64,000 nt of DNA from Manduca sexta (taxonomy: Eukaryota > Arthropoda > Insecta > Lepidoptera > Sphingidae): assembly GCF_014839805.1 (NCBI RefSeq), contig NC_051140.1, positions 12,173,826-12,237,825 of the forward strand. Reading direction: 5' to 3'. Below the pieces are notes generated by a model. The model did not search any database, was not told where the DNA came from, and worked only from the letters and a program-made list of their open reading frames with translations. Below are positions 25,399 through 37,762 of the stretch, piece after piece. Numbering within the stretch: position 1 is the first letter of the stretch; every line of letters begins with the position of its first letter. The position numbers and the translations under genes were made by a program.

Positions 25399-28300
25399 TT
25401 ATCCTAGACTAGAGGCTAACAAATCAAAAGGTACGGCTGATCCGGGCCCTTCTTCGGGTTCTGGCTGGTAACCGTTTTCATCAGCTACGTAGTGCACTGT
25501 GTACTTCACTCCGTCAGGTCCCACCCACGAGAAGCTGCCCCTTACTACATAGATTTCATCTTCGGTGCCTGCGTTCTTTAATTCTCCTTCTTGCTCCTGC
25601 TGTGTTCCATCAGATTGCTCAAAACTGAAAGGTCAAATGAAATTTTATTAGCATTAATTTAAGAGAATATGGGTCCGACTCCTCTTGGTAACTTCAGACT
25701 TTCCAGATTATATATTGACAATTTTGGTATGTAGGATAAACTACGGGATTTAGGCAGGTCAAAGAAGCCCGTCGTATTCTGGAATTATTATTCAGGATTT
25801 AAAAAAAAGAGATCATGGAACTGTGTTCTGTGTTCACCATAAATTCAATTAACGGGAATGGTATTACTAACTCTCAGAAATACGATATAATTAAATGTGT
25901 CATGAAAATTATCTATGCACAGGATGCTGCAAAATAAAGGTATTAATTATAAATCCTAACCAAAAAGCATGTAATTAGCTGATTATCAGTTATTAGAAGA
26001 GGTGAACACAAACATAAGTCATGATTACAATACTCTATTGAATTAATATATTTCGGTTTCGAAATAATTTTCTGTTTGAAAACTAATATTTTTGCTGTGG
26101 CTAGTCACGTGTGTTAATTATTGGTACTACATAATATTATATATTAACCTTTTTTCCTAGATATAGGATCACATAATGTTTTTCTTCATTTTCTATATAA
26201 TTGATAAGTCAATACTTTTAGCTTTATTTAAGCTATTGAGTAGATAACTGACTTTAACATTTATTTAATGTAAAGGTAAAAACTACAAACAGATTTAGAT
26301 GAGATTTGGTATACTGATAAACCATATACGGGATTAATATACAAGAAATATCTACCCCAAACAAGTATACCATGGGATTTTTATGAGAAAGGTATTTCAT
26401 TTTGGCGGAGTAGCGAGCTGTGGGTAGCAAATATGGATGGATCAATTATTCTTTGCCAAAACGTGTCTCCGACAATAAAACCGGCCAAGTGCGAGTCGGA
26501 CTCGCGCACCGAGGGTTCCGTACAAACCTGTAGGTAAGTAAAAGTTCACTTATCGCAACAATCGAGTCATAGTTATGGTATTTTTATTGCACAATGAAAT
26601 CCATTACATTACAAAATAGAAAGTTGGAGGAGCATAAATTAAAAATATAGGTCTAAAAATTTAAGGATTTCGGAATTTTTCCTTTATATCACTACATAGT
26701 ATAAAACAAAGTCGTTTTATTTGTCTCTATCTATGTATGCTTAAATCTTTAAAACTACGCAACGGATTTTGATGCGGTTTTTTTTAAATAGATAGAGTGA
26801 TTCAAGAGGAAGGTTCATATGCATAATAACATCCATTAAATAGTGGAGAAATGTTGCACCCGTGCGAAGCCGGGGCGGGTCGCTAGTGTGCTATAAAACC
26901 TTGCTTCGTGCCAAGTTTCAAGATCCTAGGTCGACTGGAAGTATCCTTTAGGTTTTGATTCCCTTGCGAGTAGTTGAGAATTTGAAAATATGCGGCTTAA
27001 ATTGTTGTTTGATTGCGTTGACATAGAAGTTTGATTTTGTTACAGCTTAAAGGTATTATAGACTTGAGTATTTGATATGAATTTCAATTGAATACCTCTA
27101 CGCGTTCATGAGGAAAGGGGTAGTAACTTTAAAATTATTAAAAATATTTTTATTATATAATGAAACTAAAAATTTACGGATTTCGCATTTTTTCTTTATC
27201 TGTACTATAAGACGTTCCTTCGTACCAAATTTCAAGATTCTGAGTTCACGGGAAGTACCCTACAGGGTTAAACCTACAAGTTTTGATTCCCATGCGAGTT
27301 TCGAAAATTTGCGACATCAACGGCTGTATCTTTTGATTGCGTTGGCTTAGAAGTTTGATTTTTTCACAGCTCCAAGAGACAGTACAGCTGAGTGTTTGAT
27401 AAAAATTTCAGCTTAATACCTCCACGCGTTTCTGATAAAACGGGTCTTGACAGACGGACGAACGGACGACAAAGTGAATCTACAAGGGTTCCGTTTTTTC
27501 CTTTGGGTACAGAACCCTAAAAATCGAAAAAGCCGCAAATTTCTTAAACTATACACTGTTTTTATACAACATCCATGCATATTATAAAACAAATTCCCAT
27601 TTTCTGTCTCTATGTATTTTATCGATTTTCTCAAAATCTACTAAACGGATTTTTATGGAAGTTTGTATGGAGATAGTTTAAGGCGAGTGGTGCGTGAGCG
27701 TCACCTGTTTGCAACTAACGCAAGTCGAACTAATGCTGGGCTGCGTTCGACATTGCGTAGGATGGTTGAAACATACAACAACGTATTCTCTTCTATTGAT
27801 ATAATTTCTACACCCGCGGCAAGTTTTTAAACCCAAGTCATTAAACTGCTTTTATCGAGACAACAGACTCTGAATAATGTGTGAGAGGTATGCTAACATT
27901 AAATACAATTTAAAGTAAAGATTTTTTTTACATTAACATAATATTATTGTTACTATACCGCGCAGGAATGTTTTGCTTGGTGTATTATATGTCATAGTTT
28001 ATTTGGTTATAATTTCTTTCAAATTGTTTTCTTTGGAAAATAAAACAACATTTTTAGCTTAAAAGCAATGTATTTTAAATTATCACGTCACTGCTATAAA
28101 CGTTATTTATAAGTAATCCGTGGATAGCGTTTTGGGTAGTACATTTAACTATCACTATATATATGAAAAAAATGAAAAAATAATATAATGTACTATTGTT
28201 AGTTATCCCTAATAAATGAAAAAAAAAGACCCTGGAGTGGTTAGAGGCTACTTTTTATCCCGTAAAATATATAGCAGGACTTTTATCTCGGAAAACTCTT

Positions 28301-29908
28301 TTACGCGGGCGAAGCCTCAAGCAAAAGCTAGTTTAAGAATAAACATTACAAAACATGCATTTGCTTGTATGTCCCAATTCATTTACTCGAAATAAAATAT
28401 CGTTACCCAGGAGACGCTATTTGTACTCAAGTTTCACATTCTCCATGAAGTCTGTCTAATCTAAAACTATCGTATTAAAATTTTTAATTTATTTGAAGAA
28501 GGTTGATCCACCCATATTAAGTTGAATAACATTTGAGGTTCAGGAATCCATCCAAACATGTTATAACGATAGTTCGTATAATGGAACCGGTTCCACAATG
28601 TCAAAGCCTTATATAAAAATATTTATTCTTAGGTAACCGGTGTCCATAATATTGCACAATAACGAGTCGAACTATGTCTAAAAATGTGGACCGATACACA
28701 TTCTGGAATATTCGATGGTCACAATTCATACAGGTAGTTTCTAATTGAACGTCAATAGCCATGTCGTAGACAGATAGGCAGTATAAATACACACACTCAT
28801 GCCGTTTATCCCCGAAGGGGTAGGCAGTGGCGCAACGGCGCAAAAGTGGTCCCATGATGTTATGGGGGCGAGCCAATTAATGTAACATATTGGGTACAAA
28901 TTCTAAACTTCTGGCTGATACTGCATAGAAAACAATAATATCATTTAGCCCGTCTCGGGAATCGAACCCGAGACTTTAGTATGGCAGTCGCTTTTATACG
29001 TACATGTGTTAAATCTTAAATAATGATTATTTTTTATTAAGAACGTGAACTAAGTTAAATCGTTTCTGCAATATATGATGTGCAGACTGGAATGTAGGGT
29101 ACACTAGAGTTTATGGGATAAAAAATAATTTGTGAGACAAAAATATACTAGTCATCAGCGAAAATATATCTTCTTATTGGAGATAGATTCTTCAGAATCA
29201 GATCAGTGGCTTCAAAGATTGTCCTGAACGTCTTGAAATTTAAACGAATCAATAATTACACAAATGCGCCATTGGATCCGTGAGAAATAATTTCAACTGG
29301 AATATTCGTAATATCTTTTACCTGTAGCGGTGTTTTCCAGGTCCGATGTATTCATTCTCATACTTCAGTACTTGCACATTTTCGGGGTCAGGATATTGGC
29401 TTGGAATTGGTGATGTCAACACCGTCGCCACTAAGCAAAATAAAAATAACGCCACCTGAAACCATTAATATGTACTGTTTAGATAAGTATATGTTATAAT
29501 AATAAATAGTTTATTTCAGAAAAATATAATCGAACGGCATCACACTGACTATTTTTACGATGTATAACAGTCACGTAGTATTATAGTCAATTTATCTTGA
29601 GGTCTAAAATAAAATAAATTTCGCATTTAAAACCGATGTTGTTACAAAACATTTTAGATAATTATAAGAATGTAAAAAGATTAATAATATTATGAATATA
29701 TTAAGTAATAACATTATGCTTGATTGTGTATACATAACAATGAAAGCAATTACTAACAGTTAACTAACACACATATTTGTACGATTAGCGCATAATTGTA
29801 TCGGATTTTTTAGTAGTATATTTTTTTAAGGAAATATCTTCGCTGTTAAACACTGAAATAAGTTGCACTATTGATAAACCATTATAATATGAAACTCACC
29901 AACTTCAT
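25399..29908 (-). CDS. RR-1 cuticular protein 4 (triplicated unit, copy A)
   Basis: Exons 29900-29908 (MKL, donor GTGAGT), 29322-29455 and 25399-25624 give 122 residues. Signal peptide residues 1-~19 (VALFLFCLVATVLTS). The RR-1 domain begins HRYSFEQSDG (~residue 44), then GSFSWVGPDG, KYTVHYVADENGYQP; the tail is EPEEGPGSAVPFDLLASSLG. Intron 2 is 3.7 kb and intron 1 444 bp, swollen by a CCGGCCAAGTGCG-type repeat, a nested Helitron, a ~545-bp poly(A)-tailed insertion and a SINE. It lacks the two insertions shared by copies B and C. Its domain has GPDGVKYTV where B and C have APDGEEYTV, so it is the outgroup of the three. Confidence 0.92.
26481..27518. mobile_element. CCGGCCAAGTGCGAG...GGTTCCG interspersed element (~1.04 kb)
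   Basis: Begins CCGGCCAAGTGCGAGTCGG and ends GGGTACAGAACCCT, the termini of a very common lepidopteran dispersed repeat. Copies B and C lack it: their sequence reads straight through (CCCCGATAATAAAAATTCG), which fixes the boundaries to a few bases in an A-rich site. It contains two related internal halves (about 26560-27080 and 27150-27430). Formal class unknown to me. Confidence 0.75.
26689..26886 (+). mobile_element. nested 198-bp non-autonomous Helitron
   Basis: Starts TCACTACATAG after A and ends GGGGCGGGTCGCTAG before T. The host repeat's second half (CTTTATCTGTACTATAAG at ~27194) gives the empty-site sequence, showing a clean A/T insertion with no target duplication. Confidence 0.7.
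27680..28224 (+). mobile_element. insertion private to copy A, poly(A)-ended (~545 bp)
   Basis: Copies B and C run directly from TATGGAGGTAGTT to AAAGACCCTGG, whereas copy A has ~545 bp here ending in AATGAAAAAAAAA. The A-rich end suggests a truncated retroposon. No protein recognised. Confidence 0.55.
28225..28331 (+). mobile_element. Helitron 3' end, plus orientation (intact only in copy A)
   Basis: ACGCGGGCGAAGCC...AAAAGCTAG|T is a Helitron 3' terminus. Copies B (34.72 kb) and C (49.2 kb) have lost the last ~22 nt including CTAG, so the deletion predates the B/C split. The 5' end is not placed. Confidence 0.5.
28790..29000 (-). repeat. tRNA-derived SINE fragment (copy A)
   Basis: Minus-strand box B (GGGTTCGATTCCCGAGACG, 28952-28970) and the opposite-end motif GTTTATCCCCGAAGGGGTAG. 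Inherited in all three units, so it predates the triplication. Confidence 0.75.
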
Positions 29909-29972
29909 TTTCGGATGAAATGTTTCCTCTATGAAGGAATATAGATGAATGACTCTACGAAATAAATATCTC

Positions 29973-29982
29973 ACTTATATTC
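29973..29982 (-). promoter_or_regulatory. TATA-like box of CPR gene 4
   Basis: GAATATAAGT on the minus strand, 65 nt upstream of the ATG, conserved at the same distance in copies B and C. Confidence 0.55.
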
Positions 29983-31102
29983 CATGACAAACTATGTATA
30001 TTTGAGCGTCTTTTATATTTAATAGGTATGGTACGAGTGAAGGTGATCCGGTTTGACATAATATGAATGAAAGAAATGTTATTTTAATGATACCTATATT
30101 TGATGATTTGGAAACATTTCATCGAATAGTTTGACGGATCGGACGTGTTAATTTACTATTTTTAAATATTTCTATAGCATTGGCCGGAAAACGAGCGATG
30201 AAACTCCTCATACTTTCCAGATTTGATGTTTATGCTCATAAATATCGAGGATAGCGGAGGAACACCGCCAAACCGCACTAGGCCAGTGTCGTAGATTAGG
30301 GCCTAAACCCTGTCAGTAGTTTGGCAGGCCCGTACCTAGAAGTGGGCAATATAATATAATATAGGGCTGGTATAATTGTTATTGCTATAAACAGTTACCG
30401 CTTTGTAGTTATGGTTATTGCTGCTTCTCTCATTCAGTAATAGCCTATGCATGAAACTATATACAAATTGTACTCATTGGTGCTCGTTGAAATGTTCGTA
30501 ATTCCCAGATGTCTATGGATATGAATATCCATCATATTACTATTATCTATGTATTAATACTTTAAGAGAAAAGATTGTACCCATTTTTAAGTAGGTACAT
30601 TTTGCGCACGGAGGAGTGTGAGATTTGGTATAAATTAATTGTATATTATAGAGAGTGAGCGTGGAAATACAAAATTTATGTATATTATGTCATACAAATA
30701 TATTATTAATTCAGACGATCGAATTTGGACCACGGAACGATCTTAAGCTTTACCTACTGAAATGAAATGAATTCTTTCATGTCGGTTTCGAATTTAATCA
30801 ATTTATTTATTTATATTTTGAAATTATTTACGTTTGAAATGTTATTGTCAATATGAGAAGCACGGTGTATTATTGGTTGGTGTGGTATTGGTACTATTGT
30901 GAACCTTACCTTACCTTGAACACAGATCTTTTATAATAGGTAGATAGTACAAAATTATAAGCAATCAATGTAACATAATATTATTTTTAATCTTAAGTGT
31001 TGTTTGAAGATACATAATTCCGACTGTGTGCTTTTGTGGATAAATATAGCCTTTATAGATATAAATGTATCAATATATTATATACTATATTTATCCAGAA
31101 AA

Positions 31103-31480
31103 TTGACTGCCTCGGTGGCGTAGTTGTAATTGTACATGGTACAAATACGAATACCGCGCTGAGGTCCTGGGTTCGAATCCTGGGTCGGGCCAAAGTAATT
31201 GTGACTAGGTTTTTCCATCTTAAAAATTACTCAGTCGCAGCTCGGAGTCAGGAAGCTGGCGGTGCGATACCCCGTGCCTCGGATAGCACGTAAAGCCGTT
31301 GGTCCTGCGCCTGATCTCTCTCCGGTAATGTCAGTTCGCCGTCTCGCCGAACTATGAGAGTGGCGGAACAGAGAGTGCACCTGTGTATTGCGCACACATT
31401 TGTGCACTATAATATATCCTGCGTACCTGGCTGATCTCCATTGAGATTGGCCGCCGGGGTCGAAATTCCGCTAGGAGGAG
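31103..31480 (+). mobile_element. full-length tRNA-derived SINE with 13-bp target duplication
   Basis: The promoter head has box A (TGGCGTAGTTG, 31116-31126) and box B (GGTTCGAATCC, 31170-31180). The element is flanked by exact direct repeats TTTATCCAGAAAA at 31090-31102 and 31481-31493. The body includes TGACTAGGTTTTTCCATC and ends AATTCCGCTAGGAGGAG, with no poly(A). It lies at the right edge of unit A. Confidence 0.9.
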
Positions 31481-32685
31481 TTTATCCAGAAAAGATAATG
31501 CTTTGCTCTTACTATTAATTAATATTTACAAACAGCTGAATATTTGGAAAACAAGCGCACTAGTCCTCATAATGAAGATTTAATTTATTTCGCTTCTCAT
31601 GGTCTCACCAATTACCGGTTGTTGAAAATTGCGCTGGCCAATAAGTAATATTATTCAGTCAGTGCGCTCCAGTGGTTGTACAATCCTGTACTTGGTTATA
31701 TATTATATTAAAAAAATATAAAAAAATCCTACCCAGTTTGGCAGCTGTAGTATTGAAATTTATAAGGTCAATAGGTTTTTTAAATTCAAAATGTCTTTCG
31801 CTGCTCTCCAGTTAAAGATTAGTGTTGTTTTCGCCTTGTTTTTATTCATTGCGAATATATTTTGCTGATTATTCATTGAATGGCTTGACGAGTGAAATAA
31901 ATTAATTCAACGTTGACGACATCTCCAAAGGTGTTTATAGCTTTAGGTAAAAAGACTAGTCATATTTATATTTACTAATATCATACATAGAGTCCCGACC
32001 TAAATATAAAAATAAGTACAGGTAATCTAGAAATAATTGTGTTTACATTGTTATCTTATTCTAGCGGTTATACTGTATGTCTTATATGCATGTTAATGTA
32101 GGGTTTATTATTCGTATATATAATTATTGTAATGACAAAAAAAGAAAAAGTTGATAAATAAATTATTTAAGACAATTTTATTTATAATCACACCCCCTTA
32201 ATCAAAGACGTTATTTATCTAAGGACGGAGCATTGCTGTTATAAGAAGTCTATTTCTCAGCTTTGTTTATCTGACAGCCTTAGATAAATAACGCCTATGA
32301 ATAAGTGCGTTAGTATTTATAAAGCATTATGCTTCAAACAGGAATATAAACAACAAAATCTATATTTTCAACATAATTTTCTAGAAAAAAACTTATGAAT
32401 CAGAATTGTTGATAAAAAAAACGGATTGCACATAATTTATTAGTAAATTATTATTTTTCTTGTAAGTCCAAAAATTAAGATAATATTAAACCGTTTAATA
32501 GAGAAGAATGAAGAAGTCAGAAACTGCTAAAAAGATTTAGTAGGATTTTTGGTAGACACATTGACTACACCTTGGATTTGTTTCTTTATGTCCTGGAAAA
32601 GTAAATTACACAGACGGAGCTGTGAGCAGTACTGTAAATAATTGGGCAATAGATTGGTTAGGTAGAAACAACTTTTATGCTTCAT

Positions 32686-35600
32686 TTATCCGCAAATAGA
32701 GCTGCATATTTCAAAAGGTAAGCCTGCACCGGGTCCTTCTCCGATCGGTGTTTCTGGCTGGTAACCGTTTTCATCAGCTACGTAGTGCACTGTGTACTCC
32801 TCTCCGTCAGGTGCCACCCACGAGAAGCTGCCCCTTACTACATAGATTTCGTTTTCGGTGCCTGCGTTCTTTAATTCTCCTTCTTGCTCCTGCTGTGTTC
32901 CATCAGATTGCTCAAAACTGAAAGGTCAAAATAAAATTTAATTAGCATTAATTTAATAGGATATGGGATATCTTCTTGGTAACTTCAGACTTCCAAGATT
33001 GTATATTGTCAATTTTAGTATGCAGGATAAGCTACGGATTTAGGCAGATCAAAGAAGCTCGTCGTATTTTGATCGTATAACGATGTATTTTTTACTATTA
33101 ATTATTTATTATCTGATTTTAAACGTTTTTAGCTAAAAAATTGCATGGATGAGCCGGTTTGTTCATGGTAGTGCCATTTTGGCACAAGAATTCTACGTTA
33201 AATGACAGCTTGCTGTTTAGATTTTGAACGATGAGACTGCTGGAGGTCCAGTTCTGTTTATATTCGTTTTTTTTTTAAATCAGCAGTGCATCCATCACAT
33301 TTCTAATATTGTGAGTGTTTATGGAGAGTTAACGTCTCATTACATTGGTGTCATTTGGGTGTAAGCCCGTGCAGTTGTAAAAAAATAAAAAGTAATAGAA
33401 CAATATTTTTTTTTTAACCCAAATTACCAAAGGTTAGCGTCAACTCACAAAAACATCGAAGTGAAAATGTGAAATAAAAATTTTGCGAAAAATTGATTCC
33501 ATAAAATGGCCAACCATCCCGCAAATTGCCATTTTAAAAAAATATGTATGAGAAAGTTGACATGACTAGTTTTTTTTATTTTTTGAACGTTTAATATTTA
33601 ATTATAATTGCGTTTTTGATAATTCATAATTGTAGTTTTCATTTCATTCCTTCTGAAATCTAACACGATTCAATCAGGTTTATTTAGTCAAAACTACAAA
33701 ATAGCAGATGTTATAAATTGCCATTTTGTAAGCACAATGCACCTATTTTCATAATCTTATAGTTTACAAGCATTTATACGACCAAAATCAAAAATATCGT
33801 CATTATTCTGGAATAAAAAAGGGATAATTGAACTGTATTCTCTGTTCACCATAAATTCAATTAACGGGAATGGTATTACTAACTCTCAGAAATACGATAT
33901 AATTAAATGTGTCATGAAAATTATCTATGCACAGGATGCTGCAAAATAAAGGTATTAATTATTAATCCTAACCACAAAGCATGTAATTAGCTGATTATCA
34001 GTTATTAGAAGAGGTGAACACAAACATAAGTCATGATTACAATACTCTATTGAATTAATATATTTCGGTTTCGAAATAATTTTCTGTTTGAAAACTAATA
34101 TTTTTGCTGTGGCTAGTCACGTGTGTTAATTATTGGTACTACATAATATTATATATTAACCTTTTTTCCTGGATATAGGATCACATAAATTTTTTCTTCG
34201 CTTTCTATATAATTGATAAGTCAATATTTATAGCCTTTTTTAAGCTATTGAGTAAATATCTGACTTTAACATTTATTTAATGTAAAGGTAAAAACTATAA
34301 ACAGATTTAGATGAGATTTGGTATACTGATAAACGATATCCGGGATTAATATACAAGAAATATCTACCCCAAATCGTGGGATTTTTATGAGAAAGGTATT
34401 TCATTTTGGAGGAGTAGCGAACTGTGTGTAGAAAATATGGATGGATCAATTATTCTTTGCCAAAACGTGTCCCCGATAATAAAAATTCGACAAACCGCAA
34501 ATTTCTTAAACTATACACTGTTTTTATACAACATCTATTATATGTATTATAAAACAAATTGCCATTTTCTGTCTGTATGTATTTTATCGATTTTCTCAAA
34601 ATCTACTAAACGGAATTTTTGGAAATTTTGTATGGAGGTAGTTAAAGACCCTGGAAAGGTTATAGACTACTTTTTATCCCGGGAAAATATATAGCAGGAC
34701 TTTTATCTCGGAAAACTCCTTTACGCGGGCGAAGCATAAACATTACAACACATGCATTTACTTGTATGTCCTTATTCATTTAATCAAAACAAAAAATCGG
34801 TCCCAGGGGACGCTATTTGTACTCAGGTTTCACATTCTCTATGATATCTGCCTAATCTAAATCTATCGTATTTAACAAAAAAGTTTATTGCGTAGAGAAG
34901 AATGTTTATGCACCCATATAAAGATGAATAACATTTGAGGTTCAGGAATCCAACCAAACATGTTATAACGATAGTTCATATAATGGAACCGATGCCACAA
35001 TGTCAAAGCCTGATACAAAAATATTTATTCTTAGATAACCGATGTCTAAAAATGTGTACCGATACACATTCTGGAATATTCGATTGTCACAATTCATGCA
35101 GTTAGTTTCTAATTGGTGCGTCAATAGCCATGTCGTAGACGGATAGATTTAAGTTATTATATACATAAACTCATGCCGTTTATCCCCGAAGGGGTAGGCA
35201 GTGGCGTAACGGCGCATAAGTGGTCCCATGATGTTATGGGGACGAGCCTATGACCTAATTGGGTACAAATCTTAAACTTCTGGCTGATACTGCGTAGAAA
35301 ACAATAATATAATTTAGCCCGACCCGGGAATCAAACCCGAGACTTCAGTATGGCAGTCGGTTTTACACTAAAATAATGTTTATTTTTTATAAGACCGTGA
35401 ACTAAGTTAAATGTTTTCTGCAATATATGATGTGCAGACTGGAATGTAGGGTACAATAGAGTTTATGGGATAAAAAAATATTTCTGAGACAAAAAATATA
35501 TTAGCCATCAGCGAAAATATACCTTCTTATTGGAGAGAGATTCTTCAGAATCAGATCAGTGGCTTCAAAGATTGTCCTGAACGTCTTAAAATTTAAACGA

Positions 35601-36771
35601 ATCAATAATTACACAAATGCGCTACTGGATCCGTGAGAAATAATTTCAACTGGAATATTCGTAATATCTTTTACCTGTAGCGGTGTTTTCCAGGTCCGAT
35701 GTATTCATTCTCATAAATCAGTACTTGCACATTTTCGGGGTCAGAATATTGGCTTGGAATTGGTGATGTCAACACCGTCGCCACTAAGCAAAATAATAAT
35801 AACGCCACCTGAAACCATTAATATGTATTGTTTAGATAAGTATATGTTATAATAATAAATAGTTTATTTCAGAAAAATATAATCGAACGGCACCACACAG
35901 AATGGACACAAAATTATAAGCACTACAGATCTCCTGGTTCCTGAACTGGTTTAACCTGTAATTTGGGAGTTAGTGTTCCTCCGACCTTTAGTTATACTTT
36001 ACATATACTATATGGTTATGTATTATTCTATTTAATATAGCGTATCATAAACGAAAGGTGCATGTCGCATATCATTATTATGGTAAAAGGACGACAAAAA
36101 TGTATTATCTATGTAAAAACAAAATAGTTTTTATGCAAATATCGTTAGTATAAACACTGAGAACATCACTTAGCAACAAAATGGCGTGGCATGGCGTTGT
36201 GTGATTATTACTAAATCAATTAATGTCAATCGGCTCGAAGTAAAACAGCACACTACGATCTTAGAAGAAAAAAAATATTGATTACATTTATTAAAGGCTA
36301 CTGTCGCCACAAATAAATTTGAAAGAAATGACTGTAGTTTACTGATGGTATGGTTTCTAGGCACTACTTAGTAAGTTATTATAAAATCAGAAAATATGAC
36401 GTTGCTTAATATGATGACTATTTTTACGATTTATACAGTCACGTAGTATTATAGTCCATTTATCTTGACATCTAAAACAAAATAAATCTAGCATTTAATA
36501 CCGATGTTGTTAAAGAATATTTTAGATAATTACAAGAATGTAAAAAGGATAATAATATTATGAATATATTAATAACATTATGCTTGATTATGTATACATA
36601 ACAATGAAAGCAATTACCAACAGTTAACTAACACACATATTTGTACGATTAATGGCATAATTGTTTCGGTTTGTAGTAATATAAATTATTAAGGAAATAC
36701 CTTCGCTGCTAAACACTGAAATCAGTTGCACTATTAATAAACCATTATAATATGAAACTCACCAACTTCAT
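32686..36771 (-). CDS. RR-1 cuticular protein 5 (triplicated unit, copy B)
   Basis: Exons 36763-36771 (MKL), 35675-35808 and 32686-32917 give 124 residues. Signal peptide VALLLFCLVATVLTS, then SPIPSQYSDPENVQVLIYEN. RR-1 domain from HRYSFEQSDG (~residue 44) through GSFSWVAPDG, EYTVHYVADENGYQP. The last exon is 232 nt, two codons longer than copy A, adding TPIG before EGPG. The C-terminus FEICSSICG contains two cysteines, unusual because mature cuticular proteins of this family generally lack Cys. Otherwise nearly identical to copy C. Reading frame and splice sites are intact, so probably functional. Confidence 0.92.
33074..33812. mobile_element. ~745-bp insertion shared by copies B and C, TIR-like ends
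   Basis: Copy A reads CGTCGTATTCTGG with no insert. Here the insert starts TTGATCGTATAA and ends near TTTATACGACCAAAATC, imperfect inverted ends, flanked by CGTCGTATT and CGTCATTATT (possible 8-10 bp duplication). Looks like a non-autonomous DNA transposon. The copy in unit C is at about 47528-48264. Confidence 0.6.
35165..35365 (-). repeat. tRNA-derived SINE fragment (copy B)
   Basis: Same fragment as at 28.8 kb: GTTTATCCCCGAAGGGGTAG at one end and a box-B-like GGGTTTGATTCCCGGGTCG (minus strand) at the other. Confidence 0.7.
35899..36414. mobile_element. ~516-bp insertion in intron 1, shared by B and C
   Basis: Copy A has CATCACACTGACTATTT; copy B has CACCACAC, then ~516 bp, then TGACTATTT. 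The copy in C lies at about 50572-51106. No coding content or clear termini; class unknown. Confidence 0.5.
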
Positions 36772-36835
36772 TTTCGGATGAAATGTTTCCTCTATGAAGG
36801 AATATAGATGAATGACTCTACGAAATAAATATCTC

Positions 36836-36845
36836 ACTTATATTC
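36836..36845 (-). promoter_or_regulatory. TATA-like box of CPR gene 5
   Basis: GAATATAAGT, 65 nt upstream of the ATG, conserved with copies A and C. Confidence 0.55.
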
Positions 36846-37223
36846 CATGACAAACTATGTATATTTGAGCGTCTTTTATATTATAATAGGAATGGTATGA
36901 GTGAAGGTAATCTGGTTTGACATAATAAAAATAAAAGAAATGTTATTCTAATGATACCTATATTTGATGATTTAGAAATATTTCATCGAACAGCTTTCTG
37001 CAATGGACGTTTTAATTTACTATTTTTAAATATTTCTCTAGTATTTGCCGGAAAACGAGCGATGGAACTTCTGATAGTTTCCCGATTTGATGTTTACAGC
37101 ACAAAAACATCCAGCATAACGGAGGAACGTCGCCAAACCGCACTAGACCAGTGTGATAGACTAGGGCCTAAGCCCTCTCAGTAGTATGGCAGGCCCGTAC
37201 CTAGAAGTGGGCAATATATAATA

Positions 37224-37762
37224 CTAGCTTTTGTTCGCGGCTCCGCCCGCGTGGTGAAGTTTTTCCGGGCTAAAGTTTTCAGTTATGAAAGTCACGCTAT
37301 ATACTTTCCCGGGATAGAATGTTGTCAATGTCCTTTTCAGAGTCTCAAACTATCTCCATACTAAAATTTCTAGAAATCCGTTGAGTAGTTTTTGAGTTTA
37401 CCGCGTTCAGTCAGGCAGACAAACGTGTCTGGGTTCTATGTTTAATAATATATTTTCTTGAATTTTTTAAGAGAAATAAATCCTGTCATACGTAATTGTT
37501 GCATAACTTTAAACGTTTATGCATAACATATTCTCTAAAAAAAAAAAATTCCACGTTTTTGCAACATTTATCATTACTGTTCCGCTCCCATTGGCCATTA
37601 GGCTATAGGATATATAGCGTGATTCTATATATCCTATAGCCTTCTTCAATATATAGGCTATCTAACACTCAAATAATTTTTCAATTCGAACCGGTAGTTC
37701 CTGAGATTAGCGCGTTATAAAAACAAATAAACAAACTCTTCAGCTTTATATAACAGTGTAGA
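37224..37762 (-). mobile_element. non-autonomous Helitron (539 bp) in unit B
   Basis: On the minus strand it starts TCTACACTGTTATATAAAGC after A and ends with hairpin CGCGGGCGGAGCCGCG, AACAAAAG, CTAG before T. Unit A is empty here (GGCAATATAATA...GGGCTGG). It carries a perfect internal hairpin at 37601-37641. No ORF. Confidence 0.85.

Noticed and set aside
28951..28975. tRNA-like GGGTTCGATTCCCG on the minus strand
   Set aside because: Part of a SINE fragment present in all three duplicated units.
31161..31190. tRNA-like GGTTCGAATCC segment
   Set aside because: It is box B of a SINE with target duplications, not a tRNA gene; no cloverleaf can be closed.
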